Shown here: positions 1-11,779 of the stretch, piece after piece
Layout: each line of letters begins with the position of its first letter
Position numbering within the stretch: position 1 is the stretch's first letter
The notes under the pieces: model-generated
Told to the model about the DNA's origin: nothing
The model's database searches: none
What the model saw: only the letters and a program-made list of their open reading frames with translations
Assembly: GCA_934045905.1 (NCBI GenBank)
Contig: OW203765.1
Coordinates: forward strand, 19,593,409 to 19,657,408
From: Leuctra nigra
Taxonomy: Eukaryota > Arthropoda > Insecta > Plecoptera > Leuctridae
Direction: 5' to 3'
DNA length: 64,000 nucleotides
Translations under genes and position numbers: made by a program

Positions 1-1908
1 TCTTGAGCACACCGGTACATTGCAACAGACACACCAGAAGCAGGGCTATGTTGGCGAGCAGTGGCGGCCATTCCACCTGGGAACAACACAACATGGTGTC
101 AATCACTCTTGAGCACACCGGTACATTGCAACAGACACACCAGAAGCAGGGCTATGTTGGCGAGCAGTGGCGGCCATTCCACCTGGGAACAACACAACAT
201 GGTGTCAATCACTCTTGAGCACACCGGTACATTGCAACAGACACACCAGAAGCAGGGCTATGTTGGCGAGCAGTGGCGGCCATTCCACCTGGGAACAACA
301 CAACATGGTGTCAATCACTCTTGAGCACACCGGTACATTGCAACAGACACACCAGAAGCAGGGCTATGTTGGCGAGCAGTGGCGGCCATTCCACCTGGGA
401 ACAACACAACATGGTGTCAATCACTCTTGAGCACACCGGTACATTGCAACAGACACACCAGAAGCAGGGCTATGTTGGCGAGCAGTGGCGGCCATTCCAC
501 CTGGGAACAACACAACATGGTGTCAATCACTCTTGAGCACACCGGTACATTGCAACAGACACACCAGAAGCAGGGCTATGTTGGCGAGCAGTGGCGGCCA
601 TTCCACCTGGGAACAACACAACATGGTGTCAATCACTCTTGAGCACACCGGTACATTGCAACAGACACACCAGAAGCAGGGCTATGTTGGCGAGCAGTGG
701 CGGCCATTCCACCTGGGAACAACACAACATGGTGTCAATCACTCTTGAGCACACCGGTACATTGCAACAGACACACCAGAAGCAGGGCTATGTTGGCGAG
801 CAGTGGCGGCCATTCCACCTGGGAACAACACAACATGGTGTCAATCACTCTTGAGCACACCGGTACATTGCAACAGACACACCAGAAGCAGGGCTATGTT
901 GGCGAGCAGTGGCGGCCATTCCACCTGGGAACAACACAACATGGTGTCAATCACTCTTGAGCACACCGGTACATTGCAACAGACACACCAGAAGCAGGGC
1001 TATGTTGGCGAGCAGTGGCGGCCATTCCACCTGGGAACAACACAACATGGTGTCAATCACTCTTGAGCACACCGGTACATTGCAACAGACACACCAGAAG
1101 CAGGGCTATGTTGGCGAGCAGTGGCGGCCATTCCACCTGGGAACAACACAACATGGTGTCAATCACTCTTGAGCACACCGGTACATTGCAAGAGACACAC
1201 CAGAAGCAGGGCTATGTTGGCGAGCAGTGGCGGCCATTCCACCTGGGAACAACACAACATGGTGTCAATCACTCTTGAGCACACCGGTACATTGCAACAG
1301 ACACACCAGAAGCAGGGCTATGTTGGCGAGCAGTGGCGGCCATTCCACCTGGGAACAACACAACATGGTGTCAATCACTCTTGAGCACACCGGTACATTG
1401 CAACAGACACACCAGAAGCAGGGCTATGTTGGCGAGCAGTGGCGGCCATTCCACCTGGGAACAACACAACATGGTGTCAATCACTCTTGAGCACACCGGT
1501 ACATTGCAACAGACACACCAGAAGCAGGGCTATGTTGGCGAGCAGTGGCGGCCATTCCACCTGGGAACAACACAACATGGTGTCAATCACTCTTGAGCAC
1601 ACCGGTACATTGCAACAGACACACCAGAAGCAGGGCTATGTTGGCGAGCAGTGGCGGCCATTCCACCTGGGAACAACACAACATGGTGTCAATCACTCTT
1701 GAGCACACCGGTACATTGCAACAGACACACCAGAAGCAGGGCTATGTTGGCGAGCAGTGGCGGCCATTCCACCTGGGAACAACACAACATGGTGTCAATC
1801 ACTCTTGAGCACACCGGTACATTGCAACAGACACACCAGAAGCAGGGCTATGTTGGCGAGCAGTGGCGGCCATTCCACCTGGGAGCAACACAACATGGTG
1901 TCAATCAC
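1..1908. repeat. 106-bp satellite array, 18 copies
   Basis: Exactly 18 head-to-tail copies of a 106-bp unit fill 1-1908, and the array probably continues left of the window. Copies are almost identical: I see only C-to-G at 1192 and A-to-G at 1885. The array ends where the last copy runs into unrelated sequence at 1909. Since 106 is one more than a multiple of three, reading frame rotates from copy to copy and the 87-codon ORFs across it are a by-product of the period. No spacers are present, so it is not a CRISPR array. Such homogeneity suggests recent expansion or ongoing homogenisation. Confidence 0.97.
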
Positions 1909-2368
1909 TTTTCACGTCTTGCCGCGGGGTACATATTAGCCCAACGACCTCTAAAATAAGAGGTCGTTGTAAGCGGTGGTGACGACACGACAAGAAAGTT
2001 CGGCACGATGTCGTTGGGTGGAGCAATTCGCTGACAGGGGGGTCACTGGCAGTCCATTCCTATAGGCATGGGATACGTTCTATTAGTTTAATTAAACAAA
2101 GCGGGCGAACATTTAGAAGCAGAATACTGCCCTTCTAAACGTGTTTCAATCTCTGTTTTGCCACTTGTTCAAGTCACAACTTCAACACAGGTGTTATCTT
2201 ATTCAATGGGGCACTATATTATGGGGCCCCAAACCCCATTCTGCAAGGAATCAGCATTCTGCTGATTCCTACGATTGTACATTTTCAAAAATGTCACGTG
2301 GATGCTTTCTGGTTGGTACGTCATTGATTCAGGTTGACTGGACAATTGAGAACTTCTATGCCACTCAC
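1909..2368. other. Sequence between satellite and membrane-protein exon
   Basis: No convincing gene. It holds a short self-complementary stretch at about 2247-2269 (GGAATCAGCA and TGCTGATTCC around a 3-base loop). For the minus-strand exon at 2369-2622 this stretch is the following intron. Confidence 0.5.
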
Positions 2369-2622
2369 CACTTGTCTGGCCGCCTCCCTCGCGACGCCCG
2401 TCCCCGCCAGCACCAGCGCCAAGTTCGTGACCGCCAGACAGACTAGACAGACAGCCAACAGCGCCGTCACAGCCAGTTGTCCAGTCTTCACTCTGGACCC
2501 GACCAGCAGACTCAGGCATCCAGTCATCACGGCGACGCAGCCTCCCCACAGACCGGCGCCCGACGACGCCAACGACGTCCTCAAGACAAGCGTCCCGACG
2601 CCCAGCAGACACATGGCGATAC
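2369..2622 (-). CDS. Internal exon of a multi-pass membrane protein (partial gene)
   Basis: On the minus strand a good acceptor (TGTGTTCCAG) precedes 2622 and a strong donor (GTGAGT) follows 2369. The 254-nt exon starts with two bases of a split codon and ends in phase 0, giving 84 residues with no stop. The translation is strongly hydrophobic: the end of a first membrane segment (GIAMCLLGVGTLVL), a second (GLWGGCVAVMTGCLSLLVG) and a long third (LAVTALLAVCLVCLAVTNLA). The short SRVKTGQ loop and the layout recall tetraspan families such as MS4A/CD20-like or MARVEL proteins, but I cannot assign the family. Codons are very GC-rich, unlike the surroundings. I did not find the flanking exons; the next should lie left of the window and the previous one above 3150. 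Confidence 0.55.
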
Positions 2623-3150
2623 CTGGAACACAGGACATTATGTTAACACAGCCTCCACAAAGACCGGCGTCGACGACGTCCTCCTAGCATGCTCATGTGC
2701 CTCCATATAGGCCGACGTTGACGGCGTCCACAAGACAAGGCACCTCCAAACCCACTAGCGTCAACGACTTCCTCAAGGTAAACCTAGCATGCTCATGCGC
2801 CTCCATACTGAGTGACGTTGACGGCGTCCTCAAAACAAGCGTCCCGACGCCCAGCAGACACATGGCGATACCTGGAACACAAGACTTTATACTGTCACCG
2901 CCTCCTCAAAGACCGGCGTCGACGACGTCCTTCTATAGCATGCTCATGCGCCTCCATAGACCGACGTTGACGGCGTCCACAAGACAAGGCTAGCAGATAC
3001 ATCGATACCTAGAACCCAAGGCATGTTGTATCACCACCTCCATACCCACTGGCGTCGACGACTTCCTCAAGGTAAGCCAAGCATGCTATGCGCCTCCATA
3101 CAGAGTGACGTTGACGGCGTCCTCAAGTCAAGCGTCCCGACGCCCAAGTA
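2575..3150. repeat. Degenerate tandem duplications of the membrane exon's 5' end
   Basis: The segment around CGTCCCGACGCC recurs at about 2591, 2840 and 3133, and GCATGCTCATG(C/T)GCCTCC recurs near 2690, 2790, 2940 and 3083. The copy at 2820-2900 repeats the acceptor and first codons of the exon at 2369-2622 almost exactly; another partial copy lies near 3000-3030. Spacing is about 250-295 bp. The block is CpG-rich and made of diverged local duplications of exon start plus intron. Confidence 0.75.
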
Positions 3151-3894
3151 AATGGAAAGCTTTCATACATTGCTACGATAAACAGCACAAAAACGAAATG
3201 TCTCTCCTCTTCTTATCTATATCAACTTATTATTGAAATAGAAACCTTATAAACGGATCCACAGTAAGAATCATAATCATTTTGAAAGGTTTTGTAAATT
3301 AACCTCCTGCTGTTATTATTGCTGTGTGGTTGTAGAAAAGCGGAAATAATTTATTCAAAAATGTAACAATAATCATTCATTTCTACACTACTGAAGAATA
3401 ACCTCCATTTCCTATTATATTTGTCTAACGTTTTGTGAAATTATATGTATTATAAATGACGTTTCTACTTTGGTAACATTGGCTGGTCTCATTATTTATA
3501 ATTCTTTCATTGTTTGTAGTATTTACTTGAAAATGAAACCACAAATCAGTAAATAACGCATTTTAGAAACTTGGAATCGTGCATGGAAATGACGGCAGAA
3601 TGTCAGTGAGCATTTTAATGTCACGAACTCAAAAACAACTGTTTCTTTGATAATAATTACAAGTTAAGGTGACGCAATTAGGTGAAGCGTGATCGATTTC
3701 ACTGTTTTTGTAGACCTTTTTGTGGATAGATCGCAGACGTAACATAATGATTCGACGTTCGTCTTATATTTAATAAAAACTTGGGCTTGATACTGGGACA
3801 ATTTTAAATATTTTCCATTGTTATAATAATTACTAATAGGGAATATGCATGAATTTATTAAAATCTATAATTTAAAATAACAACTTGATAGTAA
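3151..3894. other. AT-rich intergenic or intronic DNA
   Basis: I see no gene, RNA or repeat structure in this stretch beyond ordinary AT-rich sequence. Confidence 0.5.
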
Positions 3895-4120
3895 AACACA
3901 CTATTTTCACACCAAGAAGTGTAAATTTTCATTCATATATGAAATTAAAAATCAATGTACATTTTGGCGGGAAAACGCCATCGCGGCGAGTGACGTAATT
4001 TTTATCAACCAACAATGATGTTGCCATAGTTACAATAAAATGACATCACTCGCCGGACACTGATTTTTAATTTCATATAATGAATGAAAATTACGCTTTT
4101 AAGATTTAAAATAGTGTGTT
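3895..4120. mobile_element. MITE with long imperfect inverted repeats
   Basis: AACACACTATTTT at 3895-3907 is the exact reverse complement of 4108-4120. Pairing continues inwards for about 60 bases with small gaps (3895-3956 against 4060-4120), and an inner pair GCGAGTGACGT / ATGACATCACTCGC flanks the loop. At 226 bp with no coding capacity it fits a non-autonomous DNA transposon. No clear target duplication was seen. Confidence 0.7.
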
Positions 4121-4660
4121 GAAATATTGTATTTTAACCGCATTAAAAACTTTTGCATAATATATATTAGTATTGAATACCGGGAAAATTTGGCTATGCT
4201 TTCTCGTTAGATGCATTATAAATTGAATTTGAAAACGTTCGAAGTTCAGGGCCAACCAACATCTCATTCTCTGGGCTCCAAGAACCCAGATTTGGTGAAA
4301 ATCTCAATACATTTGATCACGTGTTTGGGCTGCAAGGGATCCCGATGGAGCATTTGCGTGGTTTTGTTGCAAAACCATGTTTTAACAAGGCACAAAGAAA
4401 AATAAGTGAACATTCTTTCAGAGTAGCTACATAACAATACAGAACTCAACACAGAAAATTAAATCATTCACACCGAGCCCCTAACTGCCGTACTCTGTAT
4501 AAAGTTACTTCAAAGTGTTGTAATTATAGTGAGTTAATGCTGTGCTGTCGCCGACGTACAGAGTATAAAATTATTTACGTAAGAATGCTGCTCACCCAAC
4601 AAGACTTGCGCACCGCCGAGAATCAGGAACTGATTGGAATTCCTCTTATCCTGGGACTCT

Positions 4661-5391
4661 GGAGGTGGTGATTTCACCAGGACTGCTCCGCTTCCAGACG
4701 TCCTTGTCGACTCAAGCGTCGAGGTGTCTGGAGACGCTCCCGCCATCTCTAAGATAGACATGGACAGAGGTCAACGCGATGTCAAGGAGGTGGTGATTTC
4801 ACCAGGACTGCTCCACTGCCAGTCTGCCAGACGTCCTTGTCGACTCAAGCGTCGAGGTGTCTGGAGACGCTCCCGCCATCTCTAAGATAGACATGGACAG
4901 AGGTCAACGCGATGTCAAGGAGGTGGTGATTTCACCAGGACTGCTCCACTGCCAGTCTGCCAGACGTCCTTGTCGACTCAAGCGTCGAGGTGTCTGGAGA
5001 CGCTCCCGCCATCTCTAAGATAGACATGGACAGAGGTCAACGCGATGTCAAGGAGGTGGTGATTTCACCAGGACTGCTCCACTGCCAGTCTGCCAGACGT
5101 CCTTGTCGACTCAAGCGTCGAGGTGTCTGGAGACGCTCCCGCCATCTCTAAGATAGACATGGACAGAGGTCAACGCGATGTCAAGGAGGTGGTGATTTCA
5201 CCAGGACTGCTCCACTGCCAGTCTGCCAGACGTCCTTGTCGACTCAAGCGTCGAGGTGTCTGGAGACGCTCCCGCCATCTCTAAGATAGACATGGACAGA
5301 GGTCAACGCGATGTCAAGGAGGTGGTGATTTCACCAGGACTGCTCCACTGCCAGTCTGCCAGACGTCCTCGTCGACTCCAGCGTCGTGTAT
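4661..5391. repeat. 133-bp tandem array, about 5.5 copies
   Basis: Units start at 4661, 4786, 4919, 5052, 5185 and 5318, marked by GGAGGTGGTGATTTCACC. The first unit is 125 bp, the next four are 133 bp, and the last is cut off near 5391. Copies are almost identical. Each unit contains a small hairpin (GGTGGTGATTTCACC) and a GTCGAC site. An inverted 17-base remnant of the unit lies at 5464-5480 beyond an AT-rich spacer. The period is not a multiple of three, so the ORFs over it are not meaningful. Confidence 0.93.
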
Positions 5392-5552
5392 AAGACATAA
5401 AATATAATACATAAAATATAAAATAAAATATATACATATACATAAAATATATAAGACATATAAGCAGTCCTGGTGGAGATGGATGTATGGAAGATCAACG
5501 ACTCGATTGTTGAATACAGACCAATTATATATATATATATATTGTGAGTATT
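5392..5552. repeat. AT-rich low-complexity stretch with (AT)n
   Basis: Low-complexity ATAAAATAT sequence at 5395-5460 and an (AT)n run at 5526-5541. The (AT)n lies at the 3' side of the minus-strand retrotransposon fragment and may be its tail. Confidence 0.6.
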
Positions 5553-6413
5553 TTACAGCACAGGCCGTTTCTCACACCCCAATCGCCACCTCTCCTTGTC
5601 CATCCAACCATCTTCCAGCAAGTTTCTTCTCCCCATTGCCTCCTTTACATCTTCTTGCCATTCTCTCGGCGGTCGGCCCCTTTTCCTCCTCTCTGGAGGG
5701 GTCCAATGCCATATCTTCAGGGGCCACCTATGGGGATCCATTCTTCTTAAGTGTCCATACCAGCACAATCTCCTTCGCTCTATCTCCTCTACCACTGTTT
5801 CTTCCTTCTTCATCCATCTCCGTATCTGTTCATTCCTAATATGCTCAATTCTTGACACCCTACAACTTCTTCTGAGCGCATCCATTTCAACCGCCATCAA
5901 CCTCTCTTTATCCCTCTTCGTTACTTCCCAGGTCTCAGATCCGTATGTAAGAATACTTTGTACAATGCTGCTATAAATTCTATTCTTTGTAGGCTTCTGC
6001 AGTTGTTCAGACCACCACATCGAGTTCAGCTTCTGAACCGCTTGTCTTCCCTGGATTATCCGGCTGCTAATATCTCTCCGACTACTTCCCTCCGATGAAA
6101 AAATAGATCCTAAGTACTTATACTCTCGGCACTCTTTCACTTCCTTCCCATCCACGTCCATGTCATTACCTTCTCCCCCTACCACCAAGTATTTGGTCTT
6201 GTCAAAATTGATTTTTAAACCCCATTTTTCGTATGTTTCTGATAATTTCCGCATCATATAATTGCAGTCGTCCTCGTCCAATGCAACCACTACTTGGTCA
6301 TCAGCAAAGAGAAGGGAATGCAGGTAATCTCCATTCACAGGCACACCCATCCATCTACACTTGGCTTGCCATTCTTGCAAAACCTTATCTATATAGATTT
6401 TGAATAGAGAAGG
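5553..6413 (-). pseudogene. 5'-truncated non-LTR retrotransposon reverse transcriptase
   Basis: The frame is open from just after an in-frame stop at 6414-6416 to the stop at 5553, about 286 codons, and has no proper start. It opens with PSLFKIYIDKVLQEWQ, the part just before the catalytic box, and then carries FADD (LLFADDQVVV), the reverse transcriptase active-site motif. Further on are KTKYLVVGG, YKYLGSIF, ILTYGSETWE, LCWYGHLRRM and RGRPPREWQEDV, all typical of the C-terminal half of ORF2 in insect RTE- or Jockey/CR1-type elements. The N-terminal endonuclease and early RT motifs are missing, so it is a dead 5'-truncated copy, as target-primed reverse transcription often leaves. Confidence 0.9.
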
Positions 6414-6419
6414 TTATGA

Positions 6420-6486
6420 CCAATTATGTACCTATTTTATGTGCTCAATAAATTACATTATTATTATTATTATTATTATTATTAAG
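6420..6486 (+). repeat. (ATT)n tail of a probable retroelement 3' end
   Basis: An AATAAA is followed by about eight ATT units at 6454-6484. This is the tail style of RTE-like non-LTR elements, here in + orientation, abutting the 5' truncation point of the minus-strand RT fragment. Confidence 0.45.
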
Positions 6487-7770
6487 AAAACAAGGACAAA
6501 CTCATTATAATTTATACGATTATTACGATGTAACTGAAAAGATCAACCCTTTAAAAATTAAAATTAAAGTTTTTGAAATATAAAATTCATTTGTTAATTT
6601 TTTTGAAAATGAAGTCATAATAATTTTTAAAAAATGTTTTACTTATAACGTAATAAAATATCAAAAGAAAAACATGTTCAATAAGATCAGAAAAGAAAAA
6701 GTATAGGTATACATGCGATTTCTAAAATTCCAAAAATCAGGAAGAACATTATTTTTCAAAACATGATACAATTTATGAATTGCGTGACGTGAGGTTGTGT
6801 AGTGAGCACTACATGTTAGTAATTCACAGTACAGTAGTAAAGTAATTTAATTCACTCAAAAGATCACAATTATACTAAACTTTCCCGTACTAAATGTTTC
6901 AAATATCTGGGCATTCCTCCCGCCACTGACATAACGTCCCTCCCACTGCTCCCACCCTCCCCGCTGCTGTCAGTTGCTGTCAGTTTGTTCGTTTCGTCAC
7001 CCCTTTACAGGGATTTCAGTTTGTTTGAAGGTAAATAATGTATTCGAGCCGAGGAAGTGGAGTAAATACACTCACAGATGTCGTGACAAACCTGCCAGAG
7101 GTGAGATTAATTACAGTAATATTATAACTATGCATTTAAAGTCTTATATCTCAGTACTGGTGATCAAACACTAACCTCTCATTCGTATGTCAATATGAGA
7201 AAATCGGCATCATAATCTACCTAGTCATAGCAAAATTTCAGCAACAGGTTATATTTATTGCTAGGTTCTTGACTGTGTCATGAATGAGAGAATGTAACTG
7301 AGGTTGGACAGGTCTAATTTCCCCGTTCCATAACAAGTGAATTGATCGTTTAGGAAATTGCTCATTGATCCAAGACACAACAATATGCTGAGCGCACACT
7401 ATATTCTATATTCAACTATGTTATGATATGATTTTGTTATGATTGGGCTCTAAGGTAACGAGGCTATGCGTACATCGTAAGGTACGACGGACGACATAAG
7501 CGTAGAGTGCCTGTAGATTAAGTTTCAGTTTCTAAGACATGTTCATGTCCCTCTTGGTAGAAATTTGTTAACTTTGCAGATGTCAGTCCAAAACACAAAG
7601 ATATGGAGACTTATAAACATGAACAGTTCGTGCACGGAAAATATACAAAACCATCTAGATATTCTATTTCCGTAGAAATGACGGTGTATTCCATCAATGA
7701 TGGTAAATGTGTCAATGTCATCTTCGTATTTGCTTCAAAGTAAACCTATGTTATTGTTGTATGTGTTTAG
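6487..7770 (+). other. Upstream region of the three-exon gene; possible 5' exon
   Basis: Mostly AT-rich. A possible first exon ends at 7100 with a clean donor (CCAGAG then GTGAG). Within it an ATG at 7038 opens 21 codons that end in phase 0, compatible with the exon at 7771. A second exon-like segment at 7580-7700 has a good acceptor (TTTGCAG) and donor (GTAAAT) but does not join in frame with these. I could not decide between a 5' UTR exon and a coding one. Confidence 0.35.
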
Positions 7771-9276
7771 ATGTGTACCAGCAATCTTCACTCCATAGAA
7801 AGCAGCTCAATGTTGCCACTGCGATCCAATGTGTCCTTGGCTGTTTCTCACAAGGATATTAACCACCAGCCTGAAGATATTCAGGACTCTAATAATGAAA
7901 TAAATGACGAGGTCATGAAAGTTGCAGACTTCCTAGATGTACAGGTAGTTAAAGTATTTGATCTTCTGTAGTAGTTCTAGGTAAACATTTAGTTAAATGT
8001 GAAGGAACTAATAATGTCAATTTATTACAGATTGAAACAGAAGATCATAATGCAGTTACATTCACTGATGTTTTTACTGGCAGCGTGACATCTGGGTTTT
8101 GTTTGAGCAATACTGCGGATAAAGGTTTGTTATAGTGCTATTCTGTGAGCTGCTTTACACTGTACCTAGCGTATTACAGCAACTAAATATCCTTATGATG
8201 ACACATTCTCGTCATTATCCTTTCCCATACAAAATGTTACAAGAAATGATTGCATTTTTTAAATTTTACATACATTTTTTAGAAGTTTGATTTTTTTTAT
8301 TATTGGCAAAAAATCCACAATAGGTAGGTACCTACTAGAGGTATAAATTAAAAATATAACTAGATGTACACATTTACAGGTTTTAAATTAATATGAAGAC
8401 TACCTTTTTGAATGTTTAACTACAAGCTCAATGAGTCCCAAGGCCCAACCAATAACTTTTGGGAACTAGAAATTCCACTATTTCTATTTATTTTCAACAT
8501 CACTGGTTTTTGCCATTGTTCCAGAAACGATTCCATGTCTTCCTGGCAAGAGGCCAAGAAACCCAGACAAATGGAAGCAGAGAGCAGCCAAGTTAAATCG
8601 AAATTCAGGGAGAGAATATGTTACAACCAGAGGAAGACTAGTTCCAGAGAAAACAATCTCTGGAACATGCCCGAATAATTGCACATTTAAATGCAACATC
8701 AATATATCAGCTGAAAATCGAAAACAAATTTTTGACAGATTTTGGGCATTGGCCGATGTGTCTAAGCAAAGGGAGTTTATTGTAAGATGCCTGATTTTTA
8801 AAGCCCCTTCAGAACGTAAATTGAAATCTATTGGTTGTGGCTTGTCTACACGTAATAATAATGCTGAGTATCACTTCGAGGTCAATCATCGAAGGGTTCG
8901 GGTTTGCAAGAAATTTTTTATGCTTACTCTAGACGTAAGCGACAAGATGATTAGTACTGCCATCAAGAAGAAAGATGGTTTCGGATTTGTCAAACCAGAC
9001 TTGCGTGGCATTAGCGGAAATCGGAAAAAGCTCGATCCTGAAATTCTGAATGGCATTCGCAATCACATCAATTCGTTTCCCAGAGTCGAGTCACCACATG
9101 CTCAATCTTCCAAAGAATTCATCGACGGCAGTTTGACAGTCGCCGAAATGCATAGACAGTACATAGCAAAGTGTCAACTAGAGGGAAAACCGTTCGGAAA
9201 GTTGTACGCCTACCAACGGATTTTCAACGAAGAATTCAATATCGAGTTGCATAAACCCAGAAAAAGACCCAAATAA
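7771..9276 (+). CDS. Three-exon gene of an arthropod multicopy family, transposon-like
   Basis: Exons 7771-7944, 8031-8124 and 8525-9276 join in phase (CAG then GTAGTT; TTATTACAG; AAAG then GTTTGT; GTTCCAG) into 340 codons ending at TAA 9274-9276. An acceptor precedes the ATG, so the true start could lie further upstream. From about residue 95 the protein has KRPRNPDKWKQ, a Cys motif (CPNNCTFKC), IFDRFWALADVSKQREFI, VRVCKKFFMLTLDVSD, KPDLRGISGN and the tail FNIELHKPRK. I recall this pattern from large families of uncharacterised hemipteran and other arthropod proteins that look transposon-derived; family members usually continue past this point, so the copy may be C-terminally truncated. AATAAA follows at 9784. 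Function unknown; I would not call it an active transposase. Confidence 0.7.
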
Positions 9277-9783
9277 ATACGCAAGACACTATGAGAAGTT
9301 GAGCTTCTCTGGTGTTGACATTTTGTTTCGGCATTTGATAATCTAGCTGTGAAGGGTCCTGGGTTCAGAGTGCAGCTATGAAGAGCGGAATATTTCACTG
9401 ACATCAAGGACATCAGGATGAGAGAGGAGGCAAGGGCGCATCACCACGGAGAGATAGGTATTGATATTAAACTCTACCATAAGATTCCTGTGTTACATTG
9501 TCACTGCAGATTTGTAATGGATCTAACTTCTGTATTATGTTGGGTTTACAAGTCAATTGCAAGGAGTGAGCTGCCATTTGATGGCACAATTATTATTTTC
9601 TACAAGAGAAGGCCAAATGTTATTATTTAATTTCTTGCTTGATGAAAGCAAGAACGTATGGTACCTACCTAGGTACCTATGTACAAAATTAAATATTAAT
9701 ATTGAATTGTGGGAGTAACAAACAATTTCTCACATCAGCTGTGATTTATTTAAGTTCTTTCAATTTTATGTAAAAATGTAAAT

Positions 9784-9794
9784 AATAAAATAAA
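9784..9794 (+). terminator. Polyadenylation signal of the gene at 7771-9276
   Basis: Two overlapping AATAAA hexamers lie about 510 bases after the stop codon. They are the first AATAAA hexamers I noticed after the stop codon. Confidence 0.45.
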
Positions 9795-9799
9795 CTGTT

Positions 9800-11757
9800 C
9801 CTAATTGAGATCCTTTTACTATTTACTTCTTCCCCTTTAAAGCAGACCAAATCAAACATATTTGAATACGTATTTGAATACATATTAATATCATATTTGA
9901 ACATACTTGAATTAAAGAATTTCCCTTACACATTAATTTGTCACTTCTTCTTAATGTGGAAGTAATTCAACATGAAATAGATTTCCACTGGATTGATTTT
10001 AAAATTAAAAATAATGTACATTTTTCATAATATTTAATTGATAGTACATTATTGGTGTTTATTTTTCACTAAATGGTTTTCATTTACTTGTTTCAATATG
10101 CCGCTTTAAAAATTATCCAGGGACCTACCTTAATTTTAATGAAACTAACTGATCTTTTAATAATTAATTAGAACGTCGGCACTAATAAAACCTAAATTTA
10201 CATATCTAATGTAGAATCTGCAATTTTGGTTTAAATAAACCACTAGACCATTTCAGAAACTATGACTGCTTTTGTTGCTAAATAATAACTTTAATAATGA
10301 TTTTTCCAGTAATTCATTCGCGTTGTTTACCTTTTTATTGTAAACCAGAAATAGATATCAGGAATTCCAAACTGCACGTGAATAATTTTAGTAACTTAAC
10401 TACCTATACAAACTGGGTATCAGTTATGAATTTATGGAAAATGTACGATGTCTTAAAAACATTCGAAAAAAATAAAATGATTGAAATTCCCATTTACTTT
10501 AAATGGGGATGTGAATAATGAAATTATCTGCTGCAAGAACAAATTCCTAAAAGAAAAACCGTACCTACTACTACTATAATTATCTAAAAATGATATTTTA
10601 GTCTAATGTCTTTATTACCGTATTGTTGATGACTTGTTGATATCCTCGGTCTGCTTCCTATCCGCTTCCACTAGCTGCTCTATGACACGGCATGATAACT
10701 CCACTTACACACCACCTCTCTCTCTGAGAGCACCACGAAGACTGACACAAACTAACTAGATCGTCGACACACTTACCCAGTGTGTGTTGGAAAACACTAT
10801 GCTCACCACACTCGCAAGTAATAATCCACCCAACTGGAAACAATGAATATTAATGCTACTTCTCAGCCACTTATATGCTTCGCGAAGATGTAATAGCTTG
10901 ACTTCCTGGATCTTCTTCGTCATTCGACATCGTCTTGACATGATGTGAATCTTGTCAAACACGGATGGCGTGCGCCAAGAGTTCGTGGAACTTGACAGGT
11001 TCCACATGGCAGTTCCGCGGTTGTTTGTGTTACTGATCTGGATTAAAACATTAGATCAAGAGCATCATTGATTAACATTTTGTTTAGGGCAAGAGTTTTC
11101 CGCCAGACGTGAAAACTTTCAATTATATTTCTTAGTTTCTTGATTAATTTACACTGTAACTTATTGAGTTTTGAGCACAGTCCAAACAAATATTTAGCAC
11201 GAATATTTTGGTAAAATGTATTTCGTTGTTCTGTATTTGCGAGTAATATAACAATTTGCGTAGGTATAATTCAATTTTACAACGAGAATTGGAATGTAGC
11301 ACAATTCGTCAAGCTTCGACGATAAAATTAATTTAGTATTTGGCAGATAACTGAAAGAACTTAACTTTATCGCTCATAAATCCAAAAAGAATGGAGATCT
11401 TATAATTTTAAACATTCTGATTAATACTATGAGTCTGTTGCTTACGTACGTTTCAATTGTACTTGTAACGTCATGAATTACCTAATCGAGATCTAATCTG
11501 GATTCTCACAGCTTCTCGCCCAATGCTTGGTTAATATGCAACATGCTGTGGGAACAAGCTAGAAATTATGAGAATCTATATCGGAAGAATCTGTAGCAAT
11601 CCAAACAATGTATTCAATCTCCCAGCATTTCTAACATTCTTGTCCGAATTGAAAATATGATTCCGTGTACAGGTGAAGATGTTGAGGAAGTGGATTGAAT
11701 CGAATGAAGAAAGATGAATCATTTTCATGAAGATGTCAAGAGAGCCCAGGATGTGGT
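9800..11757. other. Intergenic DNA with one unexplained minus-strand ORF
   Basis: AT-rich throughout except about 10640-11030, which is more GC-balanced. There the minus strand is open for 83 codons (11007-10756) with a basic segment MSRRCRMTKKIQEVKLLHL. I see no matching splice partner and recognise no family. The rest shows no gene. Confidence 0.4.
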
Positions 11758-11779
11758 GGGGGGGGGGGGGGGGGGGGGG
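11758..11779. repeat. Poly-G tract, 22 bases
   Basis: An uninterrupted run of 22 G. Tracts like this can form G-quadruplexes, and their length is often uncertain in assemblies. Confidence 0.95.

Noticed and set aside
1..1959. Series of 87-codon ORFs
   Set aside because: Produced by the 106-bp period (one base over 35 codons); identical peptides recur every unit.
1..5391. Tandem arrays as possible CRISPR
   Set aside because: Units are contiguous with no unique spacers, and the DNA is eukaryotic with spliced genes.
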